From assembly GCA_022750115.1 (NCBI GenBank), contig JAKIWI010000004.1, forward strand, positions 195,108-252,421: 57,314 nucleotides of DNA. Direction: 5' to 3'. A program made the position numbers and the translations under genes. This document shows, one piece after another, positions 35,895-45,643 of the stretch. The DNA is from Thermoplasmata archaeon (GTDB taxonomy: Archaea > Thermoplasmatota > Thermoplasmata > Lutacidiplasmatales > UBA184). Under the pieces are notes generated by a model. The model saw nothing but the letters and a program-made list of their open reading frames with translations. It was not told the DNA's origin and did no database searches. The stretch's first letter is position 1, and every line of letters begins with the position of its first letter.

Positions 35895-36680
35895 CTACGG
35901 CTCCGGTGCGGACGACGGGAGCTGGTAGTCGTACATCCCGGGTCGACGGGCCCGCGCCTCGTGACGCCGAAGTCGAGCGAGCCCGCGCAGGTAGCCGACC
36001 ACGATTCCCGCCGCGGAGAGGGCAGAAAGGCCGGCGAGACCTTCCCAAACGTAGTCCCCGATTGGGTCTGCGAACGACGTGGCGGTCAACGCAGCGCCGT
36101 CCGCATGCAAGACGAGAGATCCGTTCGTGCCGGTCACGGTGCCAACGAGGGAGACGATGTCGCCCACGGCATACCATTCGTGGGAGTCGTCCGACTGCGG
36201 AGCCCCATACACGTGGTTGCCCAACCCGGAATCGTCGACCCAGACGAAGGCGGACCCTTGGGCCAGCTCGAACGGGCGACTCGACCAGGTCCAGTGCCCA
36301 CTCTTTCCGGAGCTCGTCCACACGGCCGTGAGCGGAGCCGAGGTCGTCCCGGCGATTGCGCCGGTGACTCTCACCCGCTCGCCGCTCACGAGGTCCCGGA
36401 CGAACACCGCCGGGGTGGATTGGAGCCCGTTTCGGTAGCTCGCCTCCGCGAAGAACACCCCGGCGAAGATCGCGCCGAGGACCAGGCCCACAATGGCGAG
36501 CCCGAAGACCGGGGAAAGAGAGGTCGCGACCGGATGGTCGCAGAACGGACATCGATGGGGACCTTTCGGCACGTTCGCCGGGGTGCATTTCGCGCAGAGG
36601 AACATCGCATCGTGCTCGCACCAGAGCGCGTTGACCGGGGAGTGCAGGAAGAATCGATTCCCGCACTTGGCGCAGTTCAT
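35895..36680 (-). CDS. B-box-like zinc-finger membrane protein
   Basis: 261 residues. The N-terminus has closely spaced metal ligands (CAKCGNRF, LWCEHDAMFLCAKC, CPFCDHP) resembling a B-box plus zinc ribbon. A membrane helix (VFGLAIVGLVLGAIFAGVFF) follows, then an OB-like beta domain of about 120 residues (GERVRVTGAIAGTTSAP, VGDIVSLVGTVTGTNG) and a second helix (GLSALSAAGIVVGYL). The arrangement suggests an external beta domain tethered by two helices with a cytoplasmic zinc module. The function is unknown. An ACTCTAAGAGT patch about 26 bases upstream could be the TATA element. Confidence 0.7.
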   Translation of the reverse strand: MNCAKCGNRFFLHSPVNALWCEHDAMFLCAKCTPANVPKGPHRCPFCDHPVATSLSPVFGLAIVGLVLGAIFAGVFFAEASYRNGLQSTPAVFVRDLVSGERVRVTGAIAGTTSAPLTAVWTSSGKSGHWTWSSRPFELAQGSAFVWVDDSGLGNHVYGAPQSDDSHEWYAVGDIVSLVGTVTGTNGSLVLHADGAALTATSFADPIGDYVWEGLAGLSALSAAGIVVGYLRGLARLRRHEARARRPGMYDYQLPSSAPEP

Positions 36681-36866
36681 CGGCCGGACGATTGAACCGT
36701 GACTCTTAGAGTTCCCGTTCTCCCCGAATCAGGGTCTCGGCCCACCCCGGACCGCGCGCCGGCGTGGGGTCGTGACACAAGAGAACCGTTGGCAAACTGA
36801 GATTGGGTGGAGTTGAAGGTCGCACCAGCTAAATTAAGGGACCACGGGGCGTAGTACTTCTTCCCT

Positions 36867-38012
36867 ATGCGGCTAGTCGTCTGCGTCGACCGCGACGACG
36901 ACCTCGGCCGGAAGGCCGGCGTCGTCGGCCCCGTGGTCGGCCGCGAGAACGTCCTCGCCGCCGCCCTCAAGCTCGGGACGGCCGACCCCGAGGACGCGGA
37001 CACGAACGCGATGTTTGCGGCGATCCACCTCCTGGACCAGATTCGCGAGACGGGCGAAGAGGCGGAGGTCGTCGTCCTCACCGGTTCGCCGAAGGTCGGG
37101 GTGCTCTCCGACCGGAAGGTCGCGGAGCAGTTCGACCGGGTCTTGCGCGAGCGCCCCGCCACCTCCGCCCACTTGGTCTCGGACGGTGCGGAGGACGAAT
37201 ACCTGTTCCCGATCCTCGCTTCGCGCGTACGGATCGACGGTGTGCGGCGTGTGTTCATCCGCCAGAGCGCGAGCCTCGAGTCCACGTACTACACCGTCGT
37301 GCGGGCCCTCAAGGACCCGAAGCTGCGGGCGAAGACGGTGCTGCCGTTCGCCATCGTGCTGCTGATCCTCGGGATTGCCGCCGCGAGCGGCGTCATCTGG
37401 TGGGGCGTCATCGGCCTCTCGATCCTCCTCGGCGTCTACCTGATCTTCTGGACGTTCGATATCGACGAGGCGCTCATCGATTCGGTCCGGTCCGCCTCGA
37501 CGGACATCCGGCAAGGTTCCGTCGCGTTCGGCTTCGGCCTGTTCTCGATCGCCCTCGTCGGCGTCGGGTTCCTGACCGGCTACAACATCTTCATCAGCCA
37601 CCCGGCGGACACGCCGATCGACCGTCTCCTCCGGTTCGCGGCCGTCGGTCTTCTCTGGTGGCTGTTCGCGGCCGAGGTGTGGGAGAGCGGGCGCGCGATT
37701 CGCCGCTACTTCGTCCACGGCCGGCTCCCGCGATCCTACCCGGTCGCCACGATCTCCATCGTCGGGATCGGACTGGTCTGCTATGGCATCGTCTACACGC
37801 TCGCCTTCCTCGAGGCCCTGCCGCTCTCGGGGCTGCTTGGTCCCGCCCAGCTGCCGCTCATCGTGACGCTGATCGTCGTCGGCCTCGCCCTCGTGATCGG
37901 AGCCGGCGCCTTCTACCAGTACCGGAAGGCGCGCACGATCCCTCCTGCGCCGGGCGAGGCCGCCGACGCGGCGGACGACCTGGCGAACCCGGGCGACGGC
38001 GCCGGACTGTAG
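36867..38012 (+). CDS. DUF373-family membrane protein
   Basis: 381 residues. The cytoplasmic N-terminal 140 residues start MRLVVCVDRDDDLGRKAGVV and include GRENVLAAALKLGTADPEDADTN (here split by reading) and VVLTGSPKVGVLSDRKVAEQ, the conserved pattern of archaeal DUF373. Seven or eight membrane helices follow (VLPFAIVLLILGIAAASGV to LPLIVTLIVVGLALVIGAG), then an Asp/Ala-rich tail. No catalytic role is established for this family. ATG 36867 is about 33 bases after TAAATTAAGG. I see no gene in 36681-36866. Confidence 0.85.
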   Translation: MRLVVCVDRDDDLGRKAGVVGPVVGRENVLAAALKLGTADPEDADTNAMFAAIHLLDQIRETGEEAEVVVLTGSPKVGVLSDRKVAEQFDRVLRERPATSAHLVSDGAEDEYLFPILASRVRIDGVRRVFIRQSASLESTYYTVVRALKDPKLRAKTVLPFAIVLLILGIAAASGVIWWGVIGLSILLGVYLIFWTFDIDEALIDSVRSASTDIRQGSVAFGFGLFSIALVGVGFLTGYNIFISHPADTPIDRLLRFAAVGLLWWLFAAEVWESGRAIRRYFVHGRLPRSYPVATISIVGIGLVCYGIVYTLAFLEALPLSGLLGPAQLPLIVTLIVVGLALVIGAGAFYQYRKARTIPPAPGEAADAADDLANPGDGAGL

Positions 38013-38112
38013 GGCGCCCCTCCGGCCGAATCCGAGCCCCCGGTTCGCCGCTCGGGAGGGGCCGGACGGAGATGGGGCTCGATCCCTGAGAGCGGAGCCC
38101 GGGTCGACGAGG

Positions 38113-40233
38113 TCAGCGCGATCGTTTTCGCCAGGTCCAGAGAATAGTTCCGGCGACTCCCGCCGCGACCAGTCCGCCGATGAGCCCGTAGGTTTCGGTC
38201 GGCGAGAGACCGAACAGCCCGACGGCGCCAGGCGCCACCGTCAGGTTGAGCTCCCGCTGCACCGAGACTCCCTCGTGGTCGGTCACGTCGACCATGAGGG
38301 AGAACATTCCCGGTGCGGTCGGCGTGCACGACAGGACCGCGGAGTTGACCGTCGTACATCCCGTGGGCAGCCCGGCGTACCGGAACGAGTAGGGCGGGAC
38401 GCCGTGTCCGACGGAGGCGGTGAGTGCGAGCGACTGCCCGACGCGGGGTGTCGCGCTCGACGAGACGAACCCAGAGATGTCGAGGGAGAGGGCGACCTCC
38501 ACCGCGACTGGGGAGGACACCACGGTGTTGGAGTTGGCGTCGGTCGCCGAGATGTTGACGGTCGAGTTTCCCGGACGAGTCGGCGCGCAGGTGAGCACCG
38601 TTCCGTTCGCGGGTGGGGCGCAGCCGAGCGTGCTGGCGACCTCGCTCCAGTTGGAGCGGACCGCCCCGCTCCCGCCGGAAACGTCGGCCGTGAGCGTGAG
38701 CGGCGAGCCGACCTCCGTGCGATTCCGAGAGATCGCGAGTCCGGCGGACAACGGCGGCGCGACGGTCAGCGGGAACGTCACCGACGCCGTGAGGTTGGCA
38801 GAATCGAGAGCGGACACGGTCACGTTGGTGGCGCCCGTGGCGGTGTAGAAGCACCCGACGGTCGGAAGGATCGACGGCGAACATCCCGACGGAAGGCCGG
38901 TCCACAGGTAGGAGATCGGGAGCGCAGCGCCGTGCTCCGAGATCGCGAGGTCGGACCTCTGTCCGACGTCGGCTCCCCGGGAGACCGGCTCGGTTACGGA
39001 AAGTAAGAGAGGGTTCGCAAAGGTCCAGGTGTCGCTCGGCGGGCTGGGCTGCCGGAACCCACCGTACAGGACCGCGGCGTTGGCGACCGGGTCGAACGCC
39101 ATCCCCCCGTACGCCCGCGTCGATGGGGATGGGAGGGTGGGGACCTGGAACCAATCCCCGCCTCGGTACAGCCACGACTGCGAAGCGTAGGAGAGCCCCA
39201 AGTTCGACACGTTGGACCCCCCGGTTCCGCCGAACATGAGGACGGACCCGTCGTTCGGAAAGTATGCGGTCATCGCACCCCCCCGAGGTCCGGGCGAGGT
39301 TACCGGAACTCGCGCGACCCACGTTCCCCCCGAGTAGGTCCACGTCTCCCCGTGCGCGGACCAGTTGTACGCGTGCGTGACCGGCGAGACGACGAACGAG
39401 AACCCGCCGAACAGGACCACCGACTGGGTCGCCGGGTCGTCTTCAACCGAGCAGTATCCGACCGCCGGGGGCGTCACGGCTTGGGTACGGTTGGTCCAAT
39501 CGCCGCCGACGAACGACCATGTCTGGGCCGAGGCGGTCGTCCCGAATCCGCCGTACAGGAGAACGTACTGATCGGTCGAGTCGTACGTGAGGCAGGGGTC
39601 ACGGAGCGCCGGCGGGCTATGAACCGGAGCGAGGCGTTGCCACGATCCCGCGTGGAATTCCCACGTGTGCGACGAGCCGTCCCCGAACGCGAGGACCGAT
39701 TGGTCGGACCCATCGTAGGCCAGTGTCCACCCGTAGGCGGTGGGCGGCGAGACGCGGAGGCTCAGGTTCGTCCAGGTATCGTTGGCCGACCAATACGCCC
39801 AGGTCCCGTTCCAGGTGTACGCGCCGTTGTCCCCGCCGAACAGCACGGTGTAGCCTTCGGCGGCGTCGTACGCCATCGAATCGAACTCGAGCGGGGGAGG
39901 CCGCCCATGGGTGCCCCAATCGAACCAAGGATCCGAAGCGTTGCCGAGGGCCCGAAGCCGCGGGTCCGGCCCAGATGCCGGCAGACGAGATCGGGCGCCG
40001 AATGCCGGGCAGCCGCCGGCGGGGATGTGCGTGGTCCGGCACTCGACGGAGGTTCCAACTCCCATCCTGGAGGGTCCCGTCAGGCGCTCCGCCTGCGGAC
40101 CGGCCGCCGGTGCCGCAGGCCCGGCATTGCAGACGCCCGGAAGGACCATCACGGCGCCGATCGCCACGGCGAGGACGAGCGTTGCGAGTCGGGAAAGGCA
40201 GCGAAAGTGCCCCGTTGTCCCGGCGGCGAACAT
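38113..40233 (-). CDS. Surface-anchored kelch-repeat protein with Ig/PKD-like domains
   Basis: 706 residues. An N-terminal signal-type segment (LATLVLAVAIGAVMVLPG) is followed by about six kelch-type blades of the galactose-oxidase kind, with recurring 'VLFGG...TW' units (EGYTVLFGGDNGAYTWNGTW, QSVVLFGGFSF, GSVLMFGGTGG). Three PKD/Ig-like domains rich in Ser/Thr follow, and a final helix (GLIGGLVAAGVAGTILWTW) with KRSR anchors it. A beta-propeller adhesin or carbohydrate-binding role is likely but unproven. ATG 40233 is about 29 bases from GTTTAAGG, so leaderless. Confidence 0.85.
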   Translation of the reverse strand: MFAAGTTGHFRCLSRLATLVLAVAIGAVMVLPGVCNAGPAAPAAGPQAERLTGPSRMGVGTSVECRTTHIPAGGCPAFGARSRLPASGPDPRLRALGNASDPWFDWGTHGRPPPLEFDSMAYDAAEGYTVLFGGDNGAYTWNGTWAYWSANDTWTNLSLRVSPPTAYGWTLAYDGSDQSVLAFGDGSSHTWEFHAGSWQRLAPVHSPPALRDPCLTYDSTDQYVLLYGGFGTTASAQTWSFVGGDWTNRTQAVTPPAVGYCSVEDDPATQSVVLFGGFSFVVSPVTHAYNWSAHGETWTYSGGTWVARVPVTSPGPRGGAMTAYFPNDGSVLMFGGTGGSNVSNLGLSYASQSWLYRGGDWFQVPTLPSPSTRAYGGMAFDPVANAAVLYGGFRQPSPPSDTWTFANPLLLSVTEPVSRGADVGQRSDLAISEHGAALPISYLWTGLPSGCSPSILPTVGCFYTATGATNVTVSALDSANLTASVTFPLTVAPPLSAGLAISRNRTEVGSPLTLTADVSGGSGAVRSNWSEVASTLGCAPPANGTVLTCAPTRPGNSTVNISATDANSNTVVSSPVAVEVALSLDISGFVSSSATPRVGQSLALTASVGHGVPPYSFRYAGLPTGCTTVNSAVLSCTPTAPGMFSLMVDVTDHEGVSVQRELNLTVAPGAVGLFGLSPTETYGLIGGLVAAGVAGTILWTWRKRSR

Positions 40234-40338
40234 GCCGAACGTGGGCAGGCAATTCGTCCTTAAACGGTAGCGATTTTGCCGTCCGTCTCGACGGCCGGTG
40301 GTGTTCGCGCCGACCGGCGGGGGGCCGGTCGCGGGGGT

Positions 40339-40941
40339 CTATGGCTCTAGGCTGCGGGCGACATGGTCGAGTGGAAGATCGAGTCCCGACCGTTCGCGGA
40401 GCACCGCTCGGACCTGGTCGGCGTCCAACCCACCGGCCATCGCCTGGTGGACGAGGTGCCGGACGTCCTCCCAGTAGTTCCAGGGGAAGACGACCCATAC
40501 CCACGCATCTCGGGGGATCTCCTCGCCGATGTAGTCCGGGAGGAACTTGGAATGCCCGATGTGGAGGCACGCCGCCGATTCGACGCGCGACGCCCCGGCC
40601 TCCCGCACCGCGTTCGTGGCGAGGGCCAGGCTCTCCCCGGTGTCGGTGATGTCGTCGACGACGAGGACCGATTGACCTCGAACCGGTCCGCTCAGACCCT
40701 CGGTGAGCTCGGCCTTCCCGCTCGGCTGGGCGGTAACCCCCCAGTGCTGGAGGCGGATCGATACCATCCGCTTCACGCCGAGGCGGTCGGCGAGGAGGCG
40801 GCCGGGGACCCAGCCGCCGCGGGTGAGCGCGACGATCGTCTCGGGAACGTGACCCCGCGCGCGGACAGCCTGGGCAATCGTCTCGGCCCAAGAGTCGGCC
40901 TCGGCCCACGAGGTCCGGCGGCACTTCGGGAGGTCGGCCAC
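40339..40941 (-). CDS. Purine-type phosphoribosyltransferase
   Basis: About 200 residues. The PRPP-binding motif VLVVDDITDTGESLALATNA is clear, preceded by IVALTRGGWVPGRLLADRLG and followed by DAWVWVVFPWNYWED. This is the Gpt/HGPRT-like archaeal type used for purine salvage; the base cannot be told. GTG 40941 (VADLPKCRRTSWAEAD) is chosen because further upstream the frame overlaps glutamate dehydrogenase; GGAG precedes it by a few bases. It follows gdhA by 49 bases and is probably cotranscribed. Confidence 0.85.
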   Translation of the reverse strand: MADLPKCRRTSWAEADSWAETIAQAVRARGHVPETIVALTRGGWVPGRLLADRLGVKRMVSIRLQHWGVTAQPSGKAELTEGLSGPVRGQSVLVVDDITDTGESLALATNAVREAGASRVESAACLHIGHSKFLPDYIGEEIPRDAWVWVVFPWNYWEDVRHLVHQAMAGGLDADQVRAVLRERSGLDLPLDHVARSLEP

Positions 40942-40990
40942 GGACTCCGGGACGCGCGGCGCGGGAAGTGGTTGGCGCGGGTCCGCCCGA

Positions 40991-42253
40991 CTACGGGTAG
41001 ATGCCGCGGATGGTGATCGCGTCGACGACTCGCTGGACCGCGAGCACGTACGCCGCCGTCCGGTTGTGGACGTGGCGCGCCTCGCTGACCTTGTGCACAT
41101 CGTTGTAGGAGCGCACCATGATCGCCTCGAGCTTGTGGTTGACCTCGTCGAGGGGCCAGAAGAACCCCTGGATGTCCTGCGCCCACTCGAAGTAGCTCAC
41201 CGTGACGCCGCCCGCGTTCGCGAGGACGTCGGGCAGGACCGTGACCTTGCGCTCGTAGAGCACCGTGTCCGCCTCGGGAAGCGTCGGTCCGTTCGCGGCC
41301 TCGGCGACGATCTTCGCCTGGATCTTCTCGGCGACCTTCTTCGTGATCTGGTTCTCGAGCGCCGCGGGGATCAGGACGTCGGTGTGGATCTCGAGGAGCT
41401 CCTCGTTCGTGATCGACTTCGTGCCGGGGAATCCGACGACCGAGCCGGTCTTCATCTTGTGTTCCTCGACCGCGTGCGGGTTGAACCCGTCGGCGTTGTA
41501 GATCCCGCCCTTGGTGTCGGAGACGGCGACGATCTTCGCGCCCTGCTCATCGTGCAGAAGTTTCGCGGCGACGCTGCCGGCGTTGCCGAACCCCTGGACC
41601 GCGACCGAGCCGCCGCGGACCTTGACGCCCGCGTGCGGGGCGGCCTCTCGGATGACGTAGGCGCAGCCGCGCCCCGTCGCTTCGCCGCGGCCCTCGGAGC
41701 CTCCGAGACCGATCGGCTTTCCCGTCACGACGCCCGGGACGGTGTAGCCCTTCATCGACGAGTAGGTGTCCATGATCCACGCCATCGTCTGGCTGTCGGT
41801 GTAGACGTCGGGTGCGGGGATGTCCATCTCCGGTCCGATGATCGGGGCGATCTCCGACGCGTAGCGGCGGGTCAATCGCTCGAGCTCGTGTTTGCTCATC
41901 GTCTTCGGGTCGCAGACGACCCCTCCCTTCGCGCCCCCGTACGGGAGGTTGACGACGGAGCACTTCCACGTCATCCAGGCGGCGAGCGCCCGGACCTCGT
42001 CGAGGGTGACCTGGGGATGGTAGCGGATGCCGCCCTTCGACGGCCCGCGGGCGTTGTTGTACTGGACGCGGTGACCCGTGAAGACCCGGTAGGACCCGTT
42101 GTCCATCCGGACGGGGAAGTTCACCGTCAGCTCGCGCTTGGGGTGCTTGAGGATCTGGCGCATCCCATCGTCGAGGCCGAGGAGGTCGGCGACGATGTCG
42201 ACTTGGCGCTTCGCAGTCTCGAACGGATTGATGGTGGAGCCTTCGTTCGCCAT
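40991..42253 (-). CDS. gdhA: Glutamate dehydrogenase
   Basis: Interconverts glutamate and 2-oxoglutarate plus ammonia; 420 residues. The family segments are complete: VQYNNARGPSKGGIRYHPQV, LPYGGAKGGVVCDPKTMS (catalytic Lys region), PAPDVYTDSQTMAWIMDTYS, the Rossmann loop VAVQGFGNAGSVAAKLLHDE, LIPAALENQI and ANAGGVTVSYFEWAQD. ATG 42253 has a CGAGGGTG Shine-Dalgarno-like motif and a TAGATTCAAG box about 46 bases upstream, so this message has a short leader, unlike most first genes here. Confidence 0.95.
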   Translation of the reverse strand: MANEGSTINPFETAKRQVDIVADLLGLDDGMRQILKHPKRELTVNFPVRMDNGSYRVFTGHRVQYNNARGPSKGGIRYHPQVTLDEVRALAAWMTWKCSVVNLPYGGAKGGVVCDPKTMSKHELERLTRRYASEIAPIIGPEMDIPAPDVYTDSQTMAWIMDTYSSMKGYTVPGVVTGKPIGLGGSEGRGEATGRGCAYVIREAAPHAGVKVRGGSVAVQGFGNAGSVAAKLLHDEQGAKIVAVSDTKGGIYNADGFNPHAVEEHKMKTGSVVGFPGTKSITNEELLEIHTDVLIPAALENQITKKVAEKIQAKIVAEAANGPTLPEADTVLYERKVTVLPDVLANAGGVTVSYFEWAQDIQGFFWPLDEVNHKLEAIMVRSYNDVHKVSEARHVHNRTAAYVLAVQRVVDAITIRGIYP

Positions 42254-42304
42254 GTGCGCACCCTCGAATGGGTGGCGCGGCCACGCGAGGTGGCCTACTT
42301 GAAT

Positions 42305-43324
42305 CTAGCCCAGCGGTTGCGACGGTCCGACACGGGCGAGAGCGGTCTCGAACGGTCGCCACCCCGCGCCCGGCATCGGTCGGAGCTCCCGGTTCCGTCG
42401 GAGATACGCCCCCTTCCCCCGCTTCACCTCGCCGACCACGGACACGAGTCCCCCCACCCGACGCACGGCCCGGATCGCGGCGGCCACGCGTGCGGCCGGC
42501 ACCGCGGCCAGGAGCTCGTAGTCGCCTCCGTAGAACACGGCGGAATCTCGTGCCGCTCCCGCGGGGATCGCCCGCAGTCCCGGGGCGAGCGGGAGCCGGT
42601 CGAAGTCGACCTCGATCCGGACTCGACTCGCTTCGGACAGGAGGCGGGCCGATTCACCGAGGCCGTCGGAGGTGTCGAGCATCGCATGGGCGAACCGGAC
42701 GAGGACCCGTCCCTCGAACAGGCGCGGTTCGACGCGGAGCAACTGCCGCCGCAGGCTTGGGGTCGGCCTCCCGCGATGGAGCGCGGCGGCCAGGATCCCT
42801 CCGCGGCCGACGGTCCCCGTCGTCACCAGGACGTCGCCCGCTCGGGCGCCGGAGCGCGGGACGAGGTGGCGGGGGTCTCCTTCGGCGAGGACCGTCCCGA
42901 CGACCGACCGGGTCGCCGAAGGCTTCGTGTCCCCCCCGACGAGCTCGCCGCCCCATTGGCGGATCTCGGCGCGAGCGCCCGCGGCGACCGCGTCCGCCCA
43001 GCTCGGAGGAGTCTGGGGGGGGAGGAGCAGGTCGAGGAGGAGGGCGATGGGGCGACCGCCCTTCGCGGCCACGTCGCTCAGACTCACTCCGACGGCCGAG
43101 CGTCCGACATCGGCCGGCGCGGAATCGGAGAGAAAATGCGTTCCCTCGACCAGCGCGTCGGTGGTGAGGAGCGCGACCTTGCCGGCGGAGATCCGGACGG
43201 CGGCGGCGTCGTCCCCGATGGGGAGGGGGATCTCGGCGGACGGGCGCCCGGCGGCCCGCAGGCGGGCGTGGAACCCGCGCTCGGAAAACACGCGAGGACG
43301 GGATCGGGAGGCCGCCCGCGTCAC
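42305..43324 (-). CDS. thiL: Thiamine-monophosphate kinase
   Basis: Phosphorylates thiamine monophosphate to the diphosphate. 339 residues of the AIR-synthase-like fold: PLPIGDDAAAVRI, LLTTDALVEGTHFL, VGVSLSDVAAKGGRPIALLL, ELVGGDTKPSATR, DVLVTTGTVGRGG, MLDTSDGLGESARLLSEA and FYGGDYELLAAVP. GTG 43324 overlaps the acyl-CoA dehydrogenase stop as GTGA, so translation is coupled. I found no other thiamine gene in the window. Confidence 0.92.
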   Translation of the reverse strand: MTRAASRSRPRVFSERGFHARLRAAGRPSAEIPLPIGDDAAAVRISAGKVALLTTDALVEGTHFLSDSAPADVGRSAVGVSLSDVAAKGGRPIALLLDLLLPPQTPPSWADAVAAGARAEIRQWGGELVGGDTKPSATRSVVGTVLAEGDPRHLVPRSGARAGDVLVTTGTVGRGGILAAALHRGRPTPSLRRQLLRVEPRLFEGRVLVRFAHAMLDTSDGLGESARLLSEASRVRIEVDFDRLPLAPGLRAIPAGAARDSAVFYGGDYELLAAVPAARVAAAIRAVRRVGGLVSVVGEVKRGKGAYLRRNRELRPMPGAGWRPFETALARVGPSQPLG

Positions 43325-44514
43325 GAGTACGGAAGGAACTCCTTGCCGAGCAGCTCGCGGCCGAGGATCATCCGCATGACGTTGAGCCCGCCCTCGGCTC
43401 CGACCATGTAGGACATCACACCCCGCAATCCGAGCTCGAGCCCGACGTCCTTCGTGTAGCCGGCCGCCCCGAACCACATCATCACCCGCTTCACCGTCTC
43501 GAACGCCACCGGGGGGGCGGTGAGCTTGACGGCGGCGACCGCCTTGGCGACCTCGGATCGGTGGGAGTCGTCCCCGCGGAGCGTGTAGCGGTCGAGGAGC
43601 CAGGCGGCCCGGCGGCACTGCCACTTGACCGCCTCGATCTGCGTGTAGAGGTCGACGGCCTCGAATTGGATCCCCTCGAACTTGCCGAGCGGTTGGCCGA
43701 ACGCGGGGCGTTGGCGGATGTACTCGAGCCCGACCTCGAGCGCCCGCTCCGCGGCGCCGACGCAGGCCGCGCTCACGAACGTGCGGGCGACGGTGAACCC
43801 CTCGACCGCGTAGCCGAACCCGCGGCCCTCCTCGCCGAGGAGGTAGCGAGCCGGGACCTTCGTGTCCGCGTAGGTGATCGCGCCCGTCGAGATCCCCATC
43901 CGCCCCATGTTCTGGAACCGCTGGGTCGTGTTGCCCGGGGCGCTCGTCGGCACGTAGAGGAAGTTGAACCCGTCCGAGTCGGTCGACTTGGTGAGCGTGA
44001 GGTGCCCTCCCCCCATCGTCCGGGCCTCCTCCACGCCGGAGAGGAACGCCTTCTCGCCGCGAACGGTGAATCCCTCGCCGTCCCTCCGCGACGTCGTCCG
44101 CATCCGGGCGAGGTCGCTGCCGCCCGTCGGCTCGGTGGTGGCGATCCCGAGGAACGTCGAGCCCTGGCACACCGGAGGCAGGATCTCTCGCTTCGCATCC
44201 TCGGTGCCGTGTCGGCTGAGCGCCCAGCCCCACCCGGCCTCGAGAAGGAAGAAGACCGCCGTCGCCATCGACAGGTCGCCGCGGCCGATCTCCTCGGCGG
44301 CGATCTCCGTCAGCACGGCGGAGGCGCCCATCCCGCCGTACTCGGTCGGGACCGGCATCGCGAGGAGGCCCAGGCGGGCCATCTCGTCGAGGACCTCTTT
44401 CGGGATCCGTCCTTCGGAGTCGATCCGCCGCTCGTTCGGTCGAAGGACCTTGTCCCCAAACCGCCGGACCGCCTCTTGGAACGCCCGTTCCTCGTCGGTG
44501 AGATCGAACTCCAT
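43321..44514 (-). CDS. Acyl-CoA dehydrogenase
   Basis: A flavoprotein of about 397 residues. It has MEFDLTDEERAFQEAVRRFG, MPVPTEYGGMGAS, the FAD-binding GIATTEPTGGSDLARM, YVEGF-type YAVEGFTVARTFVSAA, RQRPAFGQPLGKFEGIQF and the C-terminal GAEGGLNVMRMILGRELLG, where the catalytic Glu of the 'EGT' region is present. Chain-length preference is not evident. ATG 44514 is 28 bases after CCTTTAGG. First gene of the operon with thiL; the functional link is unclear. Confidence 0.92.
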   Translation of the reverse strand: MEFDLTDEERAFQEAVRRFGDKVLRPNERRIDSEGRIPKEVLDEMARLGLLAMPVPTEYGGMGASAVLTEIAAEEIGRGDLSMATAVFFLLEAGWGWALSRHGTEDAKREILPPVCQGSTFLGIATTEPTGGSDLARMRTTSRRDGEGFTVRGEKAFLSGVEEARTMGGGHLTLTKSTDSDGFNFLYVPTSAPGNTTQRFQNMGRMGISTGAITYADTKVPARYLLGEEGRGFGYAVEGFTVARTFVSAACVGAAERALEVGLEYIRQRPAFGQPLGKFEGIQFEAVDLYTQIEAVKWQCRRAAWLLDRYTLRGDDSHRSEVAKAVAAVKLTAPPVAFETVKRVMMWFGAAGYTKDVGLELGLRGVMSYMVGAEGGLNVMRMILGRELLGKEFLPYS

Positions 44515-44620
44515 CGGCGGTTCGGGACCGTACTTCCCCCTAAAGGTTCGTGGTTCCCGGAATGCGACGACGGTAGCCCCTTTATGGTCAGGCCGGGTCG
44601 GTCGCGCTGGTCGCGGACGG

Positions 44621-45643
44621 ATGAAGGTCAAGGTCGCCGTCAACGGCTACGGGACGATCGGCAAGCGCGTCGCCGACGCCGTCGTCCGGCAGCCCGACAT
44701 GACCCTCGTGGGCATCGCGAAGACCCGCCCGAGCTTCGAGGCGCGGCGTGCGGTCGAGCGCGGGTATCCGATCTTCCTCGCGGGCAGCGGCTCTCGCCCC
44801 GAGTTCGAGCAGGCGGGACTTCCCGTCGCCGGCACGATCGACGAGCTGATCGGCCTCGCCGACATCGTCGTCGACTCCGCCCCCGAAAAGGTCGGGAAGG
44901 AGAACGCGAAGAAGTACCGCGACGCCGGGGTCCGCGCGATCTTCCAGGGGGGCGAGAAGAGCGACGTCGCCGAGATGTCGTTCAACGCGCTCGCGAACTA
45001 CGACCGCGCCGGCGAGAAGCGGACGGTACGCGTCGTCTCGTGCAACACCACCGGGCTCGCCCGCGCGGCGAGCGTCGTCGTCCCGCACTGGGGCGTCCAG
45101 CACTGGGAGGCGACGATCGTCCGCCGGGCCGCGGACCCCTCGGAGTCGGACCGGGGACCGATCAACGGCATCATGCCCACTTTCCATCTTCCGTCGCACC
45201 ACGGACCCGACGTCCGGACGATCTTCCCCGACCTCTCGATCGCGACGACCGCGGTCGTCGTCCCGACGACCTTGATGCACGTCCATGTGAACCACGTCCG
45301 CATGGCGCGTCCGCCCCCGGATGCCCAGCACGTCATCGACCGCTTCCGCCGGACCCCTCGGTTCCACATCTTCGCGCCGTGGGAGCACGTCGACGGCACG
45401 CCGCAGGTGATGGAGTTCGCCCGCGACCGGCCGAACGGTCGCCCGGACATGATGGAGAATGTGCTCTGGGAGGCCGGGGTCCGGGTCGACGGCGAGGACC
45501 TTTACTTCTTCCAGGCGATCCACCAGGAGTCGATCGTCGTTCCCGAGAATATCGACGCGATCCGCGCGATGTTCGGCCTCGCGCCCGACGCTGAGGCCTC
45601 CATGGCGATCACCGACGCGGCGCTCGGGATCCCGCACCCCTAG
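44621..45643 (+). CDS. gap: Archaeal (type II) glyceraldehyde-3-phosphate dehydrogenase
   Basis: A phosphorylating GAPDH of 340 residues. It has the archaeal N-terminus VKVAVNGYGTIGKRVADAVV, the Rossmann-associated VGIAKTRPSFEARRAVERGY, catalytic Cys in VVSCNTTGLAR, MPTFHLPSHHGPDVRTIFPD and TTLMHVHVNHVRM. It works in glycolysis and gluconeogenesis. ATG 44621 lies about 38 bases after CTTTATGG, suggesting a leader of about a dozen bases. Its TAG stop shares CTAG with the convergent peptidase stop. Confidence 0.95.
   Translation: MKVKVAVNGYGTIGKRVADAVVRQPDMTLVGIAKTRPSFEARRAVERGYPIFLAGSGSRPEFEQAGLPVAGTIDELIGLADIVVDSAPEKVGKENAKKYRDAGVRAIFQGGEKSDVAEMSFNALANYDRAGEKRTVRVVSCNTTGLARAASVVVPHWGVQHWEATIVRRAADPSESDRGPINGIMPTFHLPSHHGPDVRTIFPDLSIATTAVVVPTTLMHVHVNHVRMARPPPDAQHVIDRFRRTPRFHIFAPWEHVDGTPQVMEFARDRPNGRPDMMENVLWEAGVRVDGEDLYFFQAIHQESIVVPENIDAIRAMFGLAPDAEASMAITDAALGIPHP

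Noticed and set aside
36681-36866. Possible small RNA (C/D box-like GTGA and CTGA words) in the gap before the DUF373 gene
   Set aside because: The box C consensus RTGATGA and a paired C'/D' arrangement are absent.
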